Shown piece by piece: positions 43,919 to 53,038 of a DNA stretch of 64,000 nt. Source of the stretch: Nocardia arthritidis (GTDB lineage: Bacteria; Actinomycetota; Actinomycetes; Mycobacteriales; Mycobacteriaceae). Made by a program: the position numbers and the translations under genes. Positions within the stretch are counted from its first letter, which is position 1, and each line of letters opens with the position of its first letter. The stretch covers positions 682,001-746,000 of the forward strand of contig NZ_CP046172.1 of NCBI RefSeq assembly GCF_011801145.1, in the 5' to 3' direction. The notes under the pieces were generated by a model. That model did no database searches. It saw only the letters and a list, made by a program, of their open reading frames with translations, and was not told the origin of the DNA.

Positions 43919-45327
43919 GCGGACGGCCAGTCGAGCAGGGTTCGGGTGAACAACCCGCGGACCGCCTCGACATTGTCGGTCATGTTGTCGGGATCCCACC
44001 CGCTGACATCGATCGGGTCGAGGAAGGCGACGTCGACGGTGCCGCGCCGGGCGATCATCGAATTGCGCCAGGAGATTTCGCCCGCGTTGCGGATCACCAC
44101 CGGGATGATCGGCACGCCGGCCTGAATGGCCATGTGGAAGCCGCCCTTCTTGAAGGGTCCCGGGCTCGGTGTGTAGGAGCGGGTGCCCTCCGGGGCCAGC
44201 GCGATGGACAGCCCACCGCGCAGCGTGTCGACGACCGGACGCAATTGGGCCTTCGCCTCCGCGGTGTTGGCGCGATCGATGAAGGTGACGCCGACGAACC
44301 GCAGCAGCGGCCCGAAGATCGGATTGTGCGTGAGTTCCTTCTTGCCAATTCCGGTGACGCCGCCGATCAGCACATTCGGCACCACGATCACGTCGAACTG
44401 GCTCTGATGGTTGAACAGGAAGATCGCGGGTCGCGGAGCCAGCGCTTTTTCCTTGCCGGATACCGTGATTCGGACGCCGATGGTGCGCAGCGCGAACCGG
44501 CTGCCGTGAACCATCAACGCGTCGGCCATTTTTCGGCGGTCGCGGGTGTAGGACTTGCTCAGCACGCCGACGAACGCGCCGACCAGTAACGCGACCAATC
44601 CGGCGACGGTGCGCAGCACATCACCGGTGGTCGGTTCGCGGCGCGGCCGGAAGCCGAGCGTCGGCCAATTCTGTTCGGTCGCGAAGGTGGTGAGCCGTGG
44701 ATCGGGATCGACCGCGACCGGATGGCCCACCTGCGCGAGCAGCGGCACGTCCGCCCCGCAGGCGCTGTAGGCGTAGCTCTGCCCGAGATCGATGCCGCGC
44801 GCCGCCGCGAATTCCCGCGCGGCATCGGCTTTTCCGTTGCCCCACAGTGGTTTTCCTGCGACGAAGCCGGTGAGTATGTCGTCCTCGGTGGCCATCTCGG
44901 TGCACAGCACGTGTTCGATGCCGAGCGCCGTCGCGGCCGGTGCCACCTGGAAGCGGGTCAGCGAACTGGTCAGCACCACGGTGTGGCCCGCGGCGGCATG
45001 CGTCCGGATCAGTTGCCACGCCTCGGGATACAGGTGGCCGTAGACGGTGCGGCGGAACAGACGTTCGCCCAATTCGTCCAGGTCCGCGCTCGATCGCCCG
45101 GCCAGCGCCCGGCTGAGCTGTTGCAGGAAACGGCTGTACGGGCCGTCGGAGCCGAAGGTCCTGATCCCGGCGAGTAGGACGGTCTGCGGGTCGGCGTGCC
45201 GAAACAGCCGCCGGTACCAGGGGATTCGAATCGCGCCCGCGACCGCGCCGCCGAAGTCGAAGATCGCCGCGACTCCGGGTCCCTGTGGTCCGGAGCGGGT
45301 GGCGGCCACCGCCTCGGCCAGCTTCAC
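43915..45327 (-). CDS. plsC: PlsC-type acyltransferase with degenerate HAD-like N-terminal domain
   Basis: A 470-residue bifunctional-type protein. The C-terminal half is a 1-acylglycerol-3-phosphate acyltransferase: FLFNHQSQFD (H-x4-D) and APEGTRS. The N-terminal half has a HAD-IB fold, but the nucleophile motif DxDGT reads DFGGA (second Asp replaced by Gly), and the late DSxxD reads ACGAD (first Asp lost). Phosphatase activity is thus doubtful. GTG start overlaps the plsB stop (GTGA). Related to the Rv2483c/Rv2482c pair. Confidence 0.88.
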   Translation of the reverse strand: MKLAEAVAATRSGPQGPGVAAIFDFGGAVAGAIRIPWYRRLFRHADPQTVLLAGIRTFGSDGPYSRFLQQLSRALAGRSSADLDELGERLFRRTVYGHLYPEAWQLIRTHAAAGHTVVLTSSLTRFQVAPAATALGIEHVLCTEMATEDDILTGFVAGKPLWGNGKADAAREFAAARGIDLGQSYAYSACGADVPLLAQVGHPVAVDPDPRLTTFATEQNWPTLGFRPRREPTTGDVLRTVAGLVALLVGAFVGVLSKSYTRDRRKMADALMVHGSRFALRTIGVRITVSGKEKALAPRPAIFLFNHQSQFDVIVVPNVLIGGVTGIGKKELTHNPIFGPLLRFVGVTFIDRANTAEAKAQLRPVVDTLRGGLSIALAPEGTRSYTPSPGPFKKGGFHMAIQAGVPIIPVVIRNAGEISWRNSMIARRGTVDVAFLDPIDVSGWDPDNMTDNVEAVRGLFTRTLLDWPSA

Positions 45328-47798
45328 CGTAGCTCCAGATCGGTGCGGTTGGACGGGTCGAGCAGGGCGGCCCGGGAGATGCGCGCCCCGATGGTGCGCA
45401 GCCGGGCGGCGAATTCGGTTCTGCGCTCGGTCAATTCGGCACGTCGCTTGGCCGAGTCGTGTGCCACCGCGGCGAGCAGGCCGTGATTGTCCGCGAGTTT
45501 GAGTGCGCTGCCGAATAATTCGGTGGAGACCGATTCCGGGCTGTGCAGCCGCTGCTGCAGCAGCATCTGTTTACCGACCGCGACGCATTCGTCGATGAAC
45601 TGCTTGCGATCGAATTCGAGCGCCGGATCGCGGGCGGCCAGCCGCTCGGCCACCACCAACTGCGCGTCGAAGAACGAACGCAGCACCCGGTGCGCCATCA
45701 TGAAGCCGGAGGCGGTGAGCTTGTCCAGGATCTCCGAGCCGCGGGTGTCGGCCCGGGTGTGGTTGTACCAATCCGGGTCTACCAGCAGCATTTCCGCGGT
45801 CAGCTGGTCGGCGAATTCCTTGCGCTCCGGGAAGAAGAATTCGAACTTCAGCAGGTCGCGCAGCCGGAACGCCTCCTTCCAGCCGATGCTCAGCTGATCG
45901 CTCGCACCGCTTTCCACCGCCGCCAGAATGGCCAGCTCCAGAATCGCCCGGTTGACGAACCAGTGCACCGCGCTGTTGCGGTAGAAGGCGGCCTCCAGAT
46001 GCGCACCCGGCTCGATCGAGTACACCGGCTCCAACCCGCCGCGATAGACGGTGACCACCCGGGCCAGTGAAAGCTGTTCCAGCACAACGGCGAGGCTCTG
46101 TTCGTCGCGCAGCGCGGCGAGTTCACCGCGCGGCAGCTCGCGCTTCTCGATATAGCCGAGCACCGGGTTGAGCACCGAGCGCACCTCGCCCAGCGTGAGC
46201 GCGCGCTCGTGCACGCCGAGCAGTGCGAGGGTGGCCAGGGCGTTCACTGTGATCGGGGTGACCGCGTTGATACCGACCGCGATCTCGAAGGCCAAGCGCT
46301 GCACGGCCTTTCGCTCCAGCTCGGTGACACCCGGATCGGTGTCAGGGCCCGGCGCATCGGCGGCGGGCAGTGGCGAGCGCGCCTCGGTGCGGTGCAGCGG
46401 AATGATGAGCGGGCGCGGGGTGAGCGGATCGCCGTGCGCGGCAAGGCGTTCCCGTGCCGAGAGCGGTTCGCCGAATCGGACGTATACGTGCCCGGCCGAA
46501 TGCTGCTGGCTGCGAACATATCTCGCGAGCCAGGCCAGGCCCTCCGGTTTCTTCTTGCCGCCGGACTGCTCGGTGGCGATGGCCCCGAGCTCGTTGAGCC
46601 GCTCGTAGGTGATCGACACCGGAACCAGCATCACATCGTCCACCCGGTTCGAACGTACTGCCGCGGCAAGATAATTCAGCAGTCCGTAGCGCGGCGGCCG
46701 CAGCTTTCCGGTGCGGGTGCGCCCGCCCTCGAAATACCACTCCAGGTTGAATCGTTTGGCCAGCAGGTAGGCGAAGTATTCCTCGACCACCGCCTTGTAG
46801 ACCTCGTCGTCGCCGAAGCTGCGCCGGATGAAGACGGTGCCGGTGCGCCGGGCGATCGGGCCCATCGGCCAGAAGCTCAGATTGGCGCCGCCGATCACGT
46901 GGTTCGGTGGAAAGTCGTTGCGCGCCAATACATCACCGAGGACGAACGCGTCGACGTAAGACCGGTGCGATGGCAGGAAGACCAGCGGATACCGCCGGTT
47001 CATGGCGCGCAGCCGCTCCAGCCCCGACGCCTCGCCGTCGACCTTCCAGGTCGAGGCGTGTACCGGGCGCATGGCCTGGGTGAACAGGTCGGACACCAAT
47101 CTGCTTTGCGCGGCGACGAGTTCGTTGAGCGCCTTCTCGGCCCGGCGATACACCTCGTGCGGTTTACTGCCGGACTGGTCGGCGATCAGCTCCAGCCTGC
47201 GCAGGAATTCGGGTGAGTCGAGTATCTCCTCGGCGACCAGCCGCGGCACCTTGTACCGGTCGCCGATCACATTGCGTTCGGCGCGTTCCAGCGCGACGAC
47301 GGCGGCGCGGATCACCGCTCTGGCAAGCGGTTCGGCCGAACCCTTCGCCAGTAGCGCCGTCGCCTCCGGATTATTGGCGCGTAGCGCGCTGAGCAGCGCG
47401 GGTTGCCCGGTGAGCACGATATGCCGGTCCGGCGCCTTGCCGATCAGCCTGCGCTGGGCGAAGCGGTGCGGTTTGCGCGGATTGCTGAGCAGCGCGAGAT
47501 CGGCGAAGGTGACCCGGCGCACCCCGTCGCGCTCCGGCGGCAGCCACAGCACCCGCACCGGAACCACGAGCGGGTCGTCGTGCCGGGTGACGAGCCGCTC
47601 GGCGACCGCGGTCGCGTCCAGGTCGAGCTGGGTGATCGGCGCGTCGGTGCCGAATTCCTTGGCGATACCGCCATCGAGTAGCCAGGCGCCGACCAGTTCG
47701 CGCTCCACATCTGTCGCCGCGTCGATGAGGGCCACCACCGAATCCGGCTGTGCCGATTGCCGAATCGACGCCGGTGCACCGTCGCTGTGCTCGATCAT
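45324..47798 (-). CDS. plsB: Glycerol-3-phosphate 1-O-acyltransferase
   Basis: An 824-residue membrane-associated enzyme that puts the first acyl chain on glycerol-3-phosphate, opening phospholipid and triacylglycerol synthesis. The acyltransferase core has the H-x4-D motif FLPSHRSYVD (H278, D283), then VFIRRSFGDDEVYK, EGGRTRTGKLRPP and VPVSITYERLNE. The ATG at 47798 has GGAGGG upstream; the N-terminal extension in the longer frame is rejected. It forms a coupled operon with the plsC-like gene that follows. Confidence 0.95.
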   Translation of the reverse strand: MIEHSDGAPASIRQSAQPDSVVALIDAATDVERELVGAWLLDGGIAKEFGTDAPITQLDLDATAVAERLVTRHDDPLVVPVRVLWLPPERDGVRRVTFADLALLSNPRKPHRFAQRRLIGKAPDRHIVLTGQPALLSALRANNPEATALLAKGSAEPLARAVIRAAVVALERAERNVIGDRYKVPRLVAEEILDSPEFLRRLELIADQSGSKPHEVYRRAEKALNELVAAQSRLVSDLFTQAMRPVHASTWKVDGEASGLERLRAMNRRYPLVFLPSHRSYVDAFVLGDVLARNDFPPNHVIGGANLSFWPMGPIARRTGTVFIRRSFGDDEVYKAVVEEYFAYLLAKRFNLEWYFEGGRTRTGKLRPPRYGLLNYLAAAVRSNRVDDVMLVPVSITYERLNELGAIATEQSGGKKKPEGLAWLARYVRSQQHSAGHVYVRFGEPLSARERLAAHGDPLTPRPLIIPLHRTEARSPLPAADAPGPDTDPGVTELERKAVQRLAFEIAVGINAVTPITVNALATLALLGVHERALTLGEVRSVLNPVLGYIEKRELPRGELAALRDEQSLAVVLEQLSLARVVTVYRGGLEPVYSIEPGAHLEAAFYRNSAVHWFVNRAILELAILAAVESGASDQLSIGWKEAFRLRDLLKFEFFFPERKEFADQLTAEMLLVDPDWYNHTRADTRGSEILDKLTASGFMMAHRVLRSFFDAQLVVAERLAARDPALEFDRKQFIDECVAVGKQMLLQQRLHSPESVSTELFGSALKLADNHGLLAAVAHDSAKRRAELTERRTEFAARLRTIGARISRAALLDPSNRTDLELR

Positions 47799-47937
47799 GG
47801 CCGTGGTCCCTCCGAAAATGGCGATCCCCCTATTCAAGCCGCCCACGGCTTTTCGCGCAGGAACTCCGGACAGCGAGTTGGCCGGGCGCGCTGTCGCGGG
47901 GTGCCCGGCGGCGGGCATCGCCCATTAAGCTGCGCGC

Positions 47938-48714
47938 ATGGATTGGGCGTTGCGCGCGTGTGGCTGGCACGGTCATTACACCTATGCGCCGGACGAGCAG
48001 GACCTACGGGAGCGGCTGCGGGTGGATACCGTGGCCGGGGAGGCGTGGCGCTGTCTGCGCTGCGGCACATTCGTGCCGGGGGAGCCGGTGGGCCGCGGAC
48101 CCGCCGATCATGCGCCCGAGGTGCCGCGCGGACGATTGCTGCGCGACCGCTGGATCATGCGCGCGCTCGCCATCGAGCGGGTGCTGCGCGCGGTGGTGCT
48201 GATCGGCCTCGCGGTGGGGGTGTTCAAGTTCCGCAGCTCGCGCGAGACGGTGCGCGCGGCGTTCGACAAGGATCTGCCGCTGCTCAAACCGTTCGCGGAC
48301 CAGATCGGCTGGGATATCGACCGGTCCAAGATCGTGCACACGATCTCGTCGGCGTTCTCGCTGTCGAGCACCACGCTGCTGTGGCTCGGCGTCGGCGTGC
48401 TGGTCTACGCCGGGTTGCAGGTGATCGAGGCGGTCGGTCTGTGGCTGGTGCGGCGGTGGGGTGAATACTTCGCGGTCATCGCGACCAGCATCTTCCTGCC
48501 GCTGGAGATCTACGAGCTGACCGAGAAGATCACCGTCCTGCGCGTAGGCGCGCTGCTGATCAATATCGCCGCGGTGATCTGGCTGATCTACAGCAAGCGG
48601 TTGTTCGGCTTGCGCGGTGGCGGTAAGGCCTACCACGAGGAACATCACGCCGAGAGTTTGCTCAGCGTCGAGCGCTCGGCCCTGTCCGTACCGAATCAGG
48701 CTGCTGACGCCTGA
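47938..48714 (+). CDS. DUF2127 membrane protein
   Basis: A 258-residue protein with four or so membrane helices in the DUF2127 arrangement (LRAVVLIGLAVGVFKF, then LLWLGVGVLVYAGLQVIEAVGLW, then FLPLEIYELTEK and a final helix IAAVIWLIYSKRL). An unusual N-terminal cytosolic part of about 70 residues has a CxxC-like pair, WRCLRCGTF, which could be a small metal-binding knuckle. Function unknown. Confidence 0.85.
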   Translation: MDWALRACGWHGHYTYAPDEQDLRERLRVDTVAGEAWRCLRCGTFVPGEPVGRGPADHAPEVPRGRLLRDRWIMRALAIERVLRAVVLIGLAVGVFKFRSSRETVRAAFDKDLPLLKPFADQIGWDIDRSKIVHTISSAFSLSSTTLLWLGVGVLVYAGLQVIEAVGLWLVRRWGEYFAVIATSIFLPLEIYELTEKITVLRVGALLINIAAVIWLIYSKRLFGLRGGGKAYHEEHHAESLLSVERSALSVPNQAADA

Positions 48715-48749
48715 GTTCCGCTGTGGTTGCCGACATCGACAACGGATAG

Positions 48750-48768
48750 TCAGGTAATGCTAACCTTA
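48750..48768. promoter_or_regulatory. IdeR-like iron box upstream of salicylate synthase
   Basis: TCAGGTAATGCTAACCTTA agrees with the mycobacterial IdeR consensus at 17 of 19 positions by my count (mismatches at positions 2 and 9). A second weaker box lies at 48777-48795 (15 of 19). Both are just before the ribosome site at 48796. Confidence 0.8.
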
Positions 48769-48776
48769 CTTTCGAG

Positions 48777-48795
48777 TGAGGTCAGCATTACCTAT
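48777..48795. promoter_or_regulatory. Second IdeR-like box
   Basis: TGAGGTCAGCATTACCTAT, about 15 of 19 positions as in the IdeR consensus, 27 bases centre to centre from the first box. Paired boxes are common in IdeR-regulated promoters. Confidence 0.55.
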
Positions 48796-48804
48796 GGAGG
48801 ATCG

Positions 48805-50130
48805 TTGTCGACGACGGACGAACGCTTGCGGGTGGAGTATGTGACCGATCCGGCGGCAGCGATGTCCCGGCTGGCGGCCGCCGAACGATTCGGCGAATAC
48901 GTTGTGTACGAGCGCCCCGGCGAGTGGGTATTCGCCGCCGATCCGATCGGCGCCGTCGAGCTCGACGTGGACGAGCTGCGGGTCAGCTGGAACGGGCGCA
49001 CCACCGCGAGCTCGTGGGACGGTAGCCCGGCCGCGGTGCTCGACCGGGTGCTCGGCACGCTCCCGCTCGGTGACCGGTCGGCCTACGGCTGGCTCGGATT
49101 CGAGTTCTGCGCATGGGCTTTGGATGCGACGCGGCATCTGCAACCGCGAACAACACTGGCGCACTTGATGATTCCCCGCATCGAGGTGCGGGTGGGCGAG
49201 TCCGGCGTCCGGTTCTCCGGTGCGACGCTCGCCGAGGCCGACGAGATTCGCGAAATGATCGCCGCGTCGCAGGAATCCGAATTGCCGCCGGCGCATCCGG
49301 TGGACGTGCGGCCGGATCCGACCGACTACCGCGGGCGGGTGGCCGAGGCGGTCGCCGAGATCGGCGCCGGGCGGTATCAGAAGGTGATCCTGTCCAGGAA
49401 GGTCGAGCTGCCCTTCGCCGTCGATGTGCCCGCCACCTACCGGCTCGGGCGCGCACACAACACGCCCGCCCGGTCGTTCCTGTTGCGGCTCGGCGGTTTG
49501 GAGGCCGCGGGCTTCAGCCCGGAGCTGGTCGTCTCGGTGGACGACGAGCGGATGGTCACCACCGAACCGCTGGCGGGCACCAGGGCGTTCGGCCGCGGCG
49601 CCGCCGCCGATTCGGCCGCGCGGGCCGAACTCGTCGCGGATCCGAAAGAGATCGTCGAGCACGCGATTTCGGTGCAGACCGCCTTCGCCGAGATCGCCGG
49701 GGTCGCCGATCCCGGTACGCCCGCGGTCTCGGATTTCATGGCGGTCCGCGAGCGCGGCAGCGTGCAGCATCTGGCCTCGACCGTGCGTGGCCGACTGGCC
49801 GCCGACCGGTCCAGCTGGGACGCGCTCGCGGCGCTGTTTCCCTCGGTGACCGCGTCCGGAATTCCCAAGCGGGCGGGCGTCGATTCGGTGTTCCGGCTCG
49901 ACGGCGCGCCGCGCGGGTTGTATTCCGGTGCGGTGGTGACGATTTCGCCGACCGGTGCGTTGGAGGCGACGCTGGTGTTGCGCGCTGTGTATCAGACCAC
50001 AGCGGGCGCCTGGCTGCGCGCGGGTGCGGGCATCGTCGGCCAGTCGCGGCCCGAGCGGGAATTCGAGGAGACCTGCGAAAAGCTCGGCAGCGTCGCGCCG
50101 TACGTCGTCAAGGCGCAGTTGGACGGATGA
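48805..50130 (+). CDS. mbtI: Salicylate synthase (isochorismate synthase/pyruvate lyase, MbtI type)
   Basis: A 441-residue chorismate-using enzyme that makes salicylate for a nocobactin/mycobactin-type siderophore. The TTG start at 48805 has GGAGG 4 bases upstream. Family motifs: GRYQKVILSRKVELP, GFSPELVV, TTEPLAGTRAFGRG, QHLASTVRGRL, GIPKRAG and PEREFEETCEKLGS. Length is near the 450 residues of MbtI; the EGSR-type pattern separates it from anthranilate synthases. IdeR-like boxes upstream predict induction under iron limitation. Confidence 0.92.
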   Translation: MSTTDERLRVEYVTDPAAAMSRLAAAERFGEYVVYERPGEWVFAADPIGAVELDVDELRVSWNGRTTASSWDGSPAAVLDRVLGTLPLGDRSAYGWLGFEFCAWALDATRHLQPRTTLAHLMIPRIEVRVGESGVRFSGATLAEADEIREMIAASQESELPPAHPVDVRPDPTDYRGRVAEAVAEIGAGRYQKVILSRKVELPFAVDVPATYRLGRAHNTPARSFLLRLGGLEAAGFSPELVVSVDDERMVTTEPLAGTRAFGRGAAADSAARAELVADPKEIVEHAISVQTAFAEIAGVADPGTPAVSDFMAVRERGSVQHLASTVRGRLAADRSSWDALAALFPSVTASGIPKRAGVDSVFRLDGAPRGLYSGAVVTISPTGALEATLVLRAVYQTTAGAWLRAGAGIVGQSRPEREFEETCEKLGSVAPYVVKAQLDG

Positions 50131-50138
50131 TCACCAGG

Positions 50139-50162
50139 CCTCCCCGCCGGTTTGCGGGGAGG
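50139..50162 (+). terminator. Terminator hairpin after salicylate synthase
   Basis: Perfect 9-bp stem (50139-50147 with 50154-50162, arm CCTCCCCGC), 8 bases past the stop. Confidence 0.75.
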
Positions 50163-50262
50163 TATCTTCCTGGGGTATCACGTTCTGGCACAACCAATTT
50201 CGTCGTGGCCTGTGCACTGGGGTCCCGATCTCCCGGCCCCGCGTAGCTCGGCCGGGATGGGC

Positions 50263-50294
50263 GACGGTGGTGCTCCCGCAGACGCACCACCGTC
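50263..50294 (-). terminator. Terminator hairpin of the aryl-acid ligase gene
   Basis: Perfect 11-bp stem (50263-50273 with 50284-50294, arm GACGGTGGTGC) with a 10-base loop, 3 bases past the ligase stop on the minus strand. Confidence 0.8.
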
Positions 50295-50297
50295 TGC

Positions 50298-51923
50298 TCA
50301 TCGGAGTTCAGGGCCAGCCACCAGCGCCTTCTTGTCGATCTTGCCGACCGCGGTGACCGGAAGGGTTTCGGTGCGGCGCAGCACATCCGGCAGCTTGTAG
50401 GTGGCCAGGCCCCTGGCGGTCAGGAAGGCTTTTATCTCCGCCAGCGTCGGCATCGCGGCGTCGACGACCAGTACGGCACAGACCTTTTCGCCGAGGGCGG
50501 GGTCCGGCAGACCTACGGCCGCGGCGTGCCGCACCGCCGGGTGGGCCAGCAGGTGCTCCTCCAACTCGTCGCAGGAGATGTTCTCGCCGCCGCGGTTGAT
50601 CACGTCCTTGATCCGGCCGGAGACCACCAGATGGCCGCTGGGCAGGCGGCGGACCAGATCGCCGCTGCGGTAGTAGCCGTCCGGGGTGAATGCGCGGGCG
50701 TTGTGCTCGGGTGCGCGGTAGTAGCCGCGAATCGTATAGGGGCCCTTGGTGAGTAGTTCGCCCTCAACGCCAGGGGGCACATCGTTGCCGTCGGCGTCGA
50801 CCACCCGGATCTCGTCGGCGGGGGACAGCGGCCTGCCCTGCGTGGTGGCGACGAGTTCCGGATCGTCGTCGAGGCGGGTGTAATTCAGCAGGCCCTCCGC
50901 CATGCCGAACACCTGCTGCAGCGCGGCGCCGAGCGCGGGGGTCACCTCGCGCGCGTTCACCTCGGCCAGGCGCGCGCCGCCCACCTGCAACAGCCGCAGC
51001 GAGCTCAGGTCGGCCGTTTCCCATTCGGTTGCCGCGCACCACAATTGAGCCAGCGGCGGCACCACCGCGGTGACCGTCACCCGATGCCGCTGGATGGCCG
51101 CGAACGCGCTCTCGGGGCTCGGATCGATGCCGAAGACCACCGCGGCACCCGCCGCGACGGCGCCGAAGATGCCGGGGCAGGCCAGCGGAAAGTTGTGTGC
51201 CGCAGGCAGTGTCACCAGGTAGACGTCGTCGGGGGTGAGCTCGCAGACCTCGGCGCTCGCGGTCGCGTTGTAGACGTAGTCGTCGTGTGTGCGGGCGATC
51301 AGCTTGGGCAGGCCCGTCGTGCCGCCGGAGACCAGCAGCAGCGCGATATCGGACGGATCCGGCTCGGGCAGCGAATCACCCTCGCGCGGCACCGAATTCA
51401 GGTCGGTCTCGCCGCCGGGGTCGCCGAGCACCAGGACATGGCGCAGCGATGGCACGGATTCGCGCACGGTCGCGGCCAACTCGCGATAGTCGAAATCGCC
51501 GACGCGGTCCGGGATCACGTAGCCGACCGCACCGGAAAGTTCGGCCAGATGCGCGATTTCGGCGCGCCGGTGCGCGGGTAGCGCGAGTACCGGGATGATG
51601 CCCGCGCGCAGCATGCCGAACAGGACGGTCAGGAATTCGGGCACGTTCGGCAACTGCACCACCACTCGGTCGCCGGGGGTGATGCCGAGGGCGAGCAGAC
51701 CGTTGGCCATTCGATCCGCGGCGGCGTCCACGTCGGCATAGCTGCGTGCGCCGCGCTCGTCGAGCAGGGCGGGCCGGTCCGGATGCCGCCGGGCCGCCGC
51801 GCGCAGCAACTCGCCGAGGGTGCGGCCGGACCAGTGGCCCGCCGCCCGGTACGCGGCGGCCGCCGACTCCGGAAATGGGACGTAGCCGTCTCGATGGGTG
51901 CCGGTCGCTGCGGTTGTCGTCAC
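50298..51923 (-). CDS. Aryl-acid AMP ligase (2,3-dihydroxybenzoate/salicylate adenylation, MbtA/EntE type)
   Basis: A 541-residue adenylating enzyme that activates salicylate (or dihydroxybenzoate) and loads it on an aryl carrier domain for siderophore assembly. The AMP-binding P-loop is LLVSGGTTGLPK (residues 196-207), the aryl-acid pocket motif is LPAAHNFPLACPG, and the C-terminal GRIKDVINRGGENI and final lysine (GKIDKKAL) are intact. It converges on salicylate synthase; an IdeR-like box is just upstream. The rest of the siderophore assembly line lies outside the window. Confidence 0.92.
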   Translation of the reverse strand: MTTTAATGTHRDGYVPFPESAAAAYRAAGHWSGRTLGELLRAAARRHPDRPALLDERGARSYADVDAAADRMANGLLALGITPGDRVVVQLPNVPEFLTVLFGMLRAGIIPVLALPAHRRAEIAHLAELSGAVGYVIPDRVGDFDYRELAATVRESVPSLRHVLVLGDPGGETDLNSVPREGDSLPEPDPSDIALLLVSGGTTGLPKLIARTHDDYVYNATASAEVCELTPDDVYLVTLPAAHNFPLACPGIFGAVAAGAAVVFGIDPSPESAFAAIQRHRVTVTAVVPPLAQLWCAATEWETADLSSLRLLQVGGARLAEVNAREVTPALGAALQQVFGMAEGLLNYTRLDDDPELVATTQGRPLSPADEIRVVDADGNDVPPGVEGELLTKGPYTIRGYYRAPEHNARAFTPDGYYRSGDLVRRLPSGHLVVSGRIKDVINRGGENISCDELEEHLLAHPAVRHAAAVGLPDPALGEKVCAVLVVDAAMPTLAEIKAFLTARGLATYKLPDVLRRTETLPVTAVGKIDKKALVAGPELR

Positions 51924-51956
51924 GGTCTGCCTCGCATTTACTCGGATCCAGATTTC

Positions 51957-51975
51957 TAAGGTTAGGCAACCCTAT
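51957..51975. promoter_or_regulatory. IdeR-like iron box upstream of the aryl-acid ligase
   Basis: TAAGGTTAGGCAACCCTAT matches the IdeR consensus at 16 of 19 positions by my count. It is 34 bases before the ATG of the minus-strand ligase gene, where it would block transcription when iron is plentiful. Confidence 0.75.
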
Positions 51976-52155
51976 CTCAATGCGTTAGGCTGCTGCCGAA
52001 CAGTGCTCGGTCGACAGGGAGGTGCTCACGCGTTGACAGTCCGGTCGAATCGGCGTCGACGACCGGATCGGACGGGATTGCGGGATCCACACCGTATTTC
52101 GGGGCCCGCGCGCTCGCACGAAACCATCCCGTCCAGTCACATTAAACTCCCCGGC

Positions 52156-53037
52156 ATGACGCGCTGGGACACCACGAATATCCCCGATCAGACCGGTCGC
52201 ATCTTCATCGTGACCGGCGCGAACAGCGGGTTGGGCGCGGTGATCGCGCGGGAGCTGGCGGCGGCAGGCGCCGAGGTGATACTGGCCTGTCGCGACCTGG
52301 CACGGGCCGAAAAGGTTGCGGCCGAACTCGGTTCGCGCGCCGTCGTGCGCCGGCTGGATCTGGCGGACCTGTCCTCGGTGCGCGAATTCGCCGCGGCCAT
52401 CGACCGGGTGGATGTGCTGATCAACAATGCCGGAGTGATGGCGGTACCGCTGTACCGCACCGCGGACGGCTTCGAAATGCAGATCGGCACAAACCATCTC
52501 GGGCATTTCGCGCTGACCGGCCTACTGCTGCCGAAGATTTCGGATCGCGTCGTCACCGTCGCCAGCGGTGCGCACACGATCGGCCGGATCGATCTGGACG
52601 ACCTGAACTGGGAGCGGCGTAGCTATCAGCGCTGGCTCGCATACGGTCAGGCCAAGCTGGCCAACCTGATGTTCCACTACGAACTGCATCGCAGGCTCAC
52701 CGCCGCGGGCGCCGAACTCGCCGCGGTGGCGGCGCATCCCGGCTACGCCGCGACGGAGCTGATGTCGCATACCGAATCGCTGCTCGGCCCGATCATGGCG
52801 CTCGGCAATCGGCTGCTCGCGCAGAGTGCCGAAATGGGCGCTCTCCCCGAACTTTTCGCGGCCACGGCACCCGAGGCCGAACCGGGTGGCTACTACGGGC
52901 CGACCGGATTCGCCGGTATGCGCGGCTATCCCGGCCGGTCCGGTTCGACCGGCGCGGCGCGGGACGCCACCGTCGCCAAGGGATTGTGGGAACTGTCCGA
53001 ACGACTCACCGGTGTCTCGTTTGATTTCGGCGGATGA
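52156..53037 (+). CDS. Short-chain dehydrogenase/reductase
   Basis: A 293-residue SDR. The cofactor loop TGANSGLG is near residues 20-27, the NNAG motif is VLINNAGVMA, and the catalytic pair is YGQAK (Tyr-x-x-x-Lys). The form resembles retinol/WW-domain oxidoreductase types common in actinobacteria. The ATG at 52156 is selected over the longer frame. Substrate unknown. It converges on the DsbB-like gene. Confidence 0.92.
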   Translation: MTRWDTTNIPDQTGRIFIVTGANSGLGAVIARELAAAGAEVILACRDLARAEKVAAELGSRAVVRRLDLADLSSVREFAAAIDRVDVLINNAGVMAVPLYRTADGFEMQIGTNHLGHFALTGLLLPKISDRVVTVASGAHTIGRIDLDDLNWERRSYQRWLAYGQAKLANLMFHYELHRRLTAAGAELAAVAAHPGYAATELMSHTESLLGPIMALGNRLLAQSAEMGALPELFAATAPEAEPGGYYGPTGFAGMRGYPGRSGSTGAARDATVAKGLWELSERLTGVSFDFGG

Positions 53038-53038
53038 G

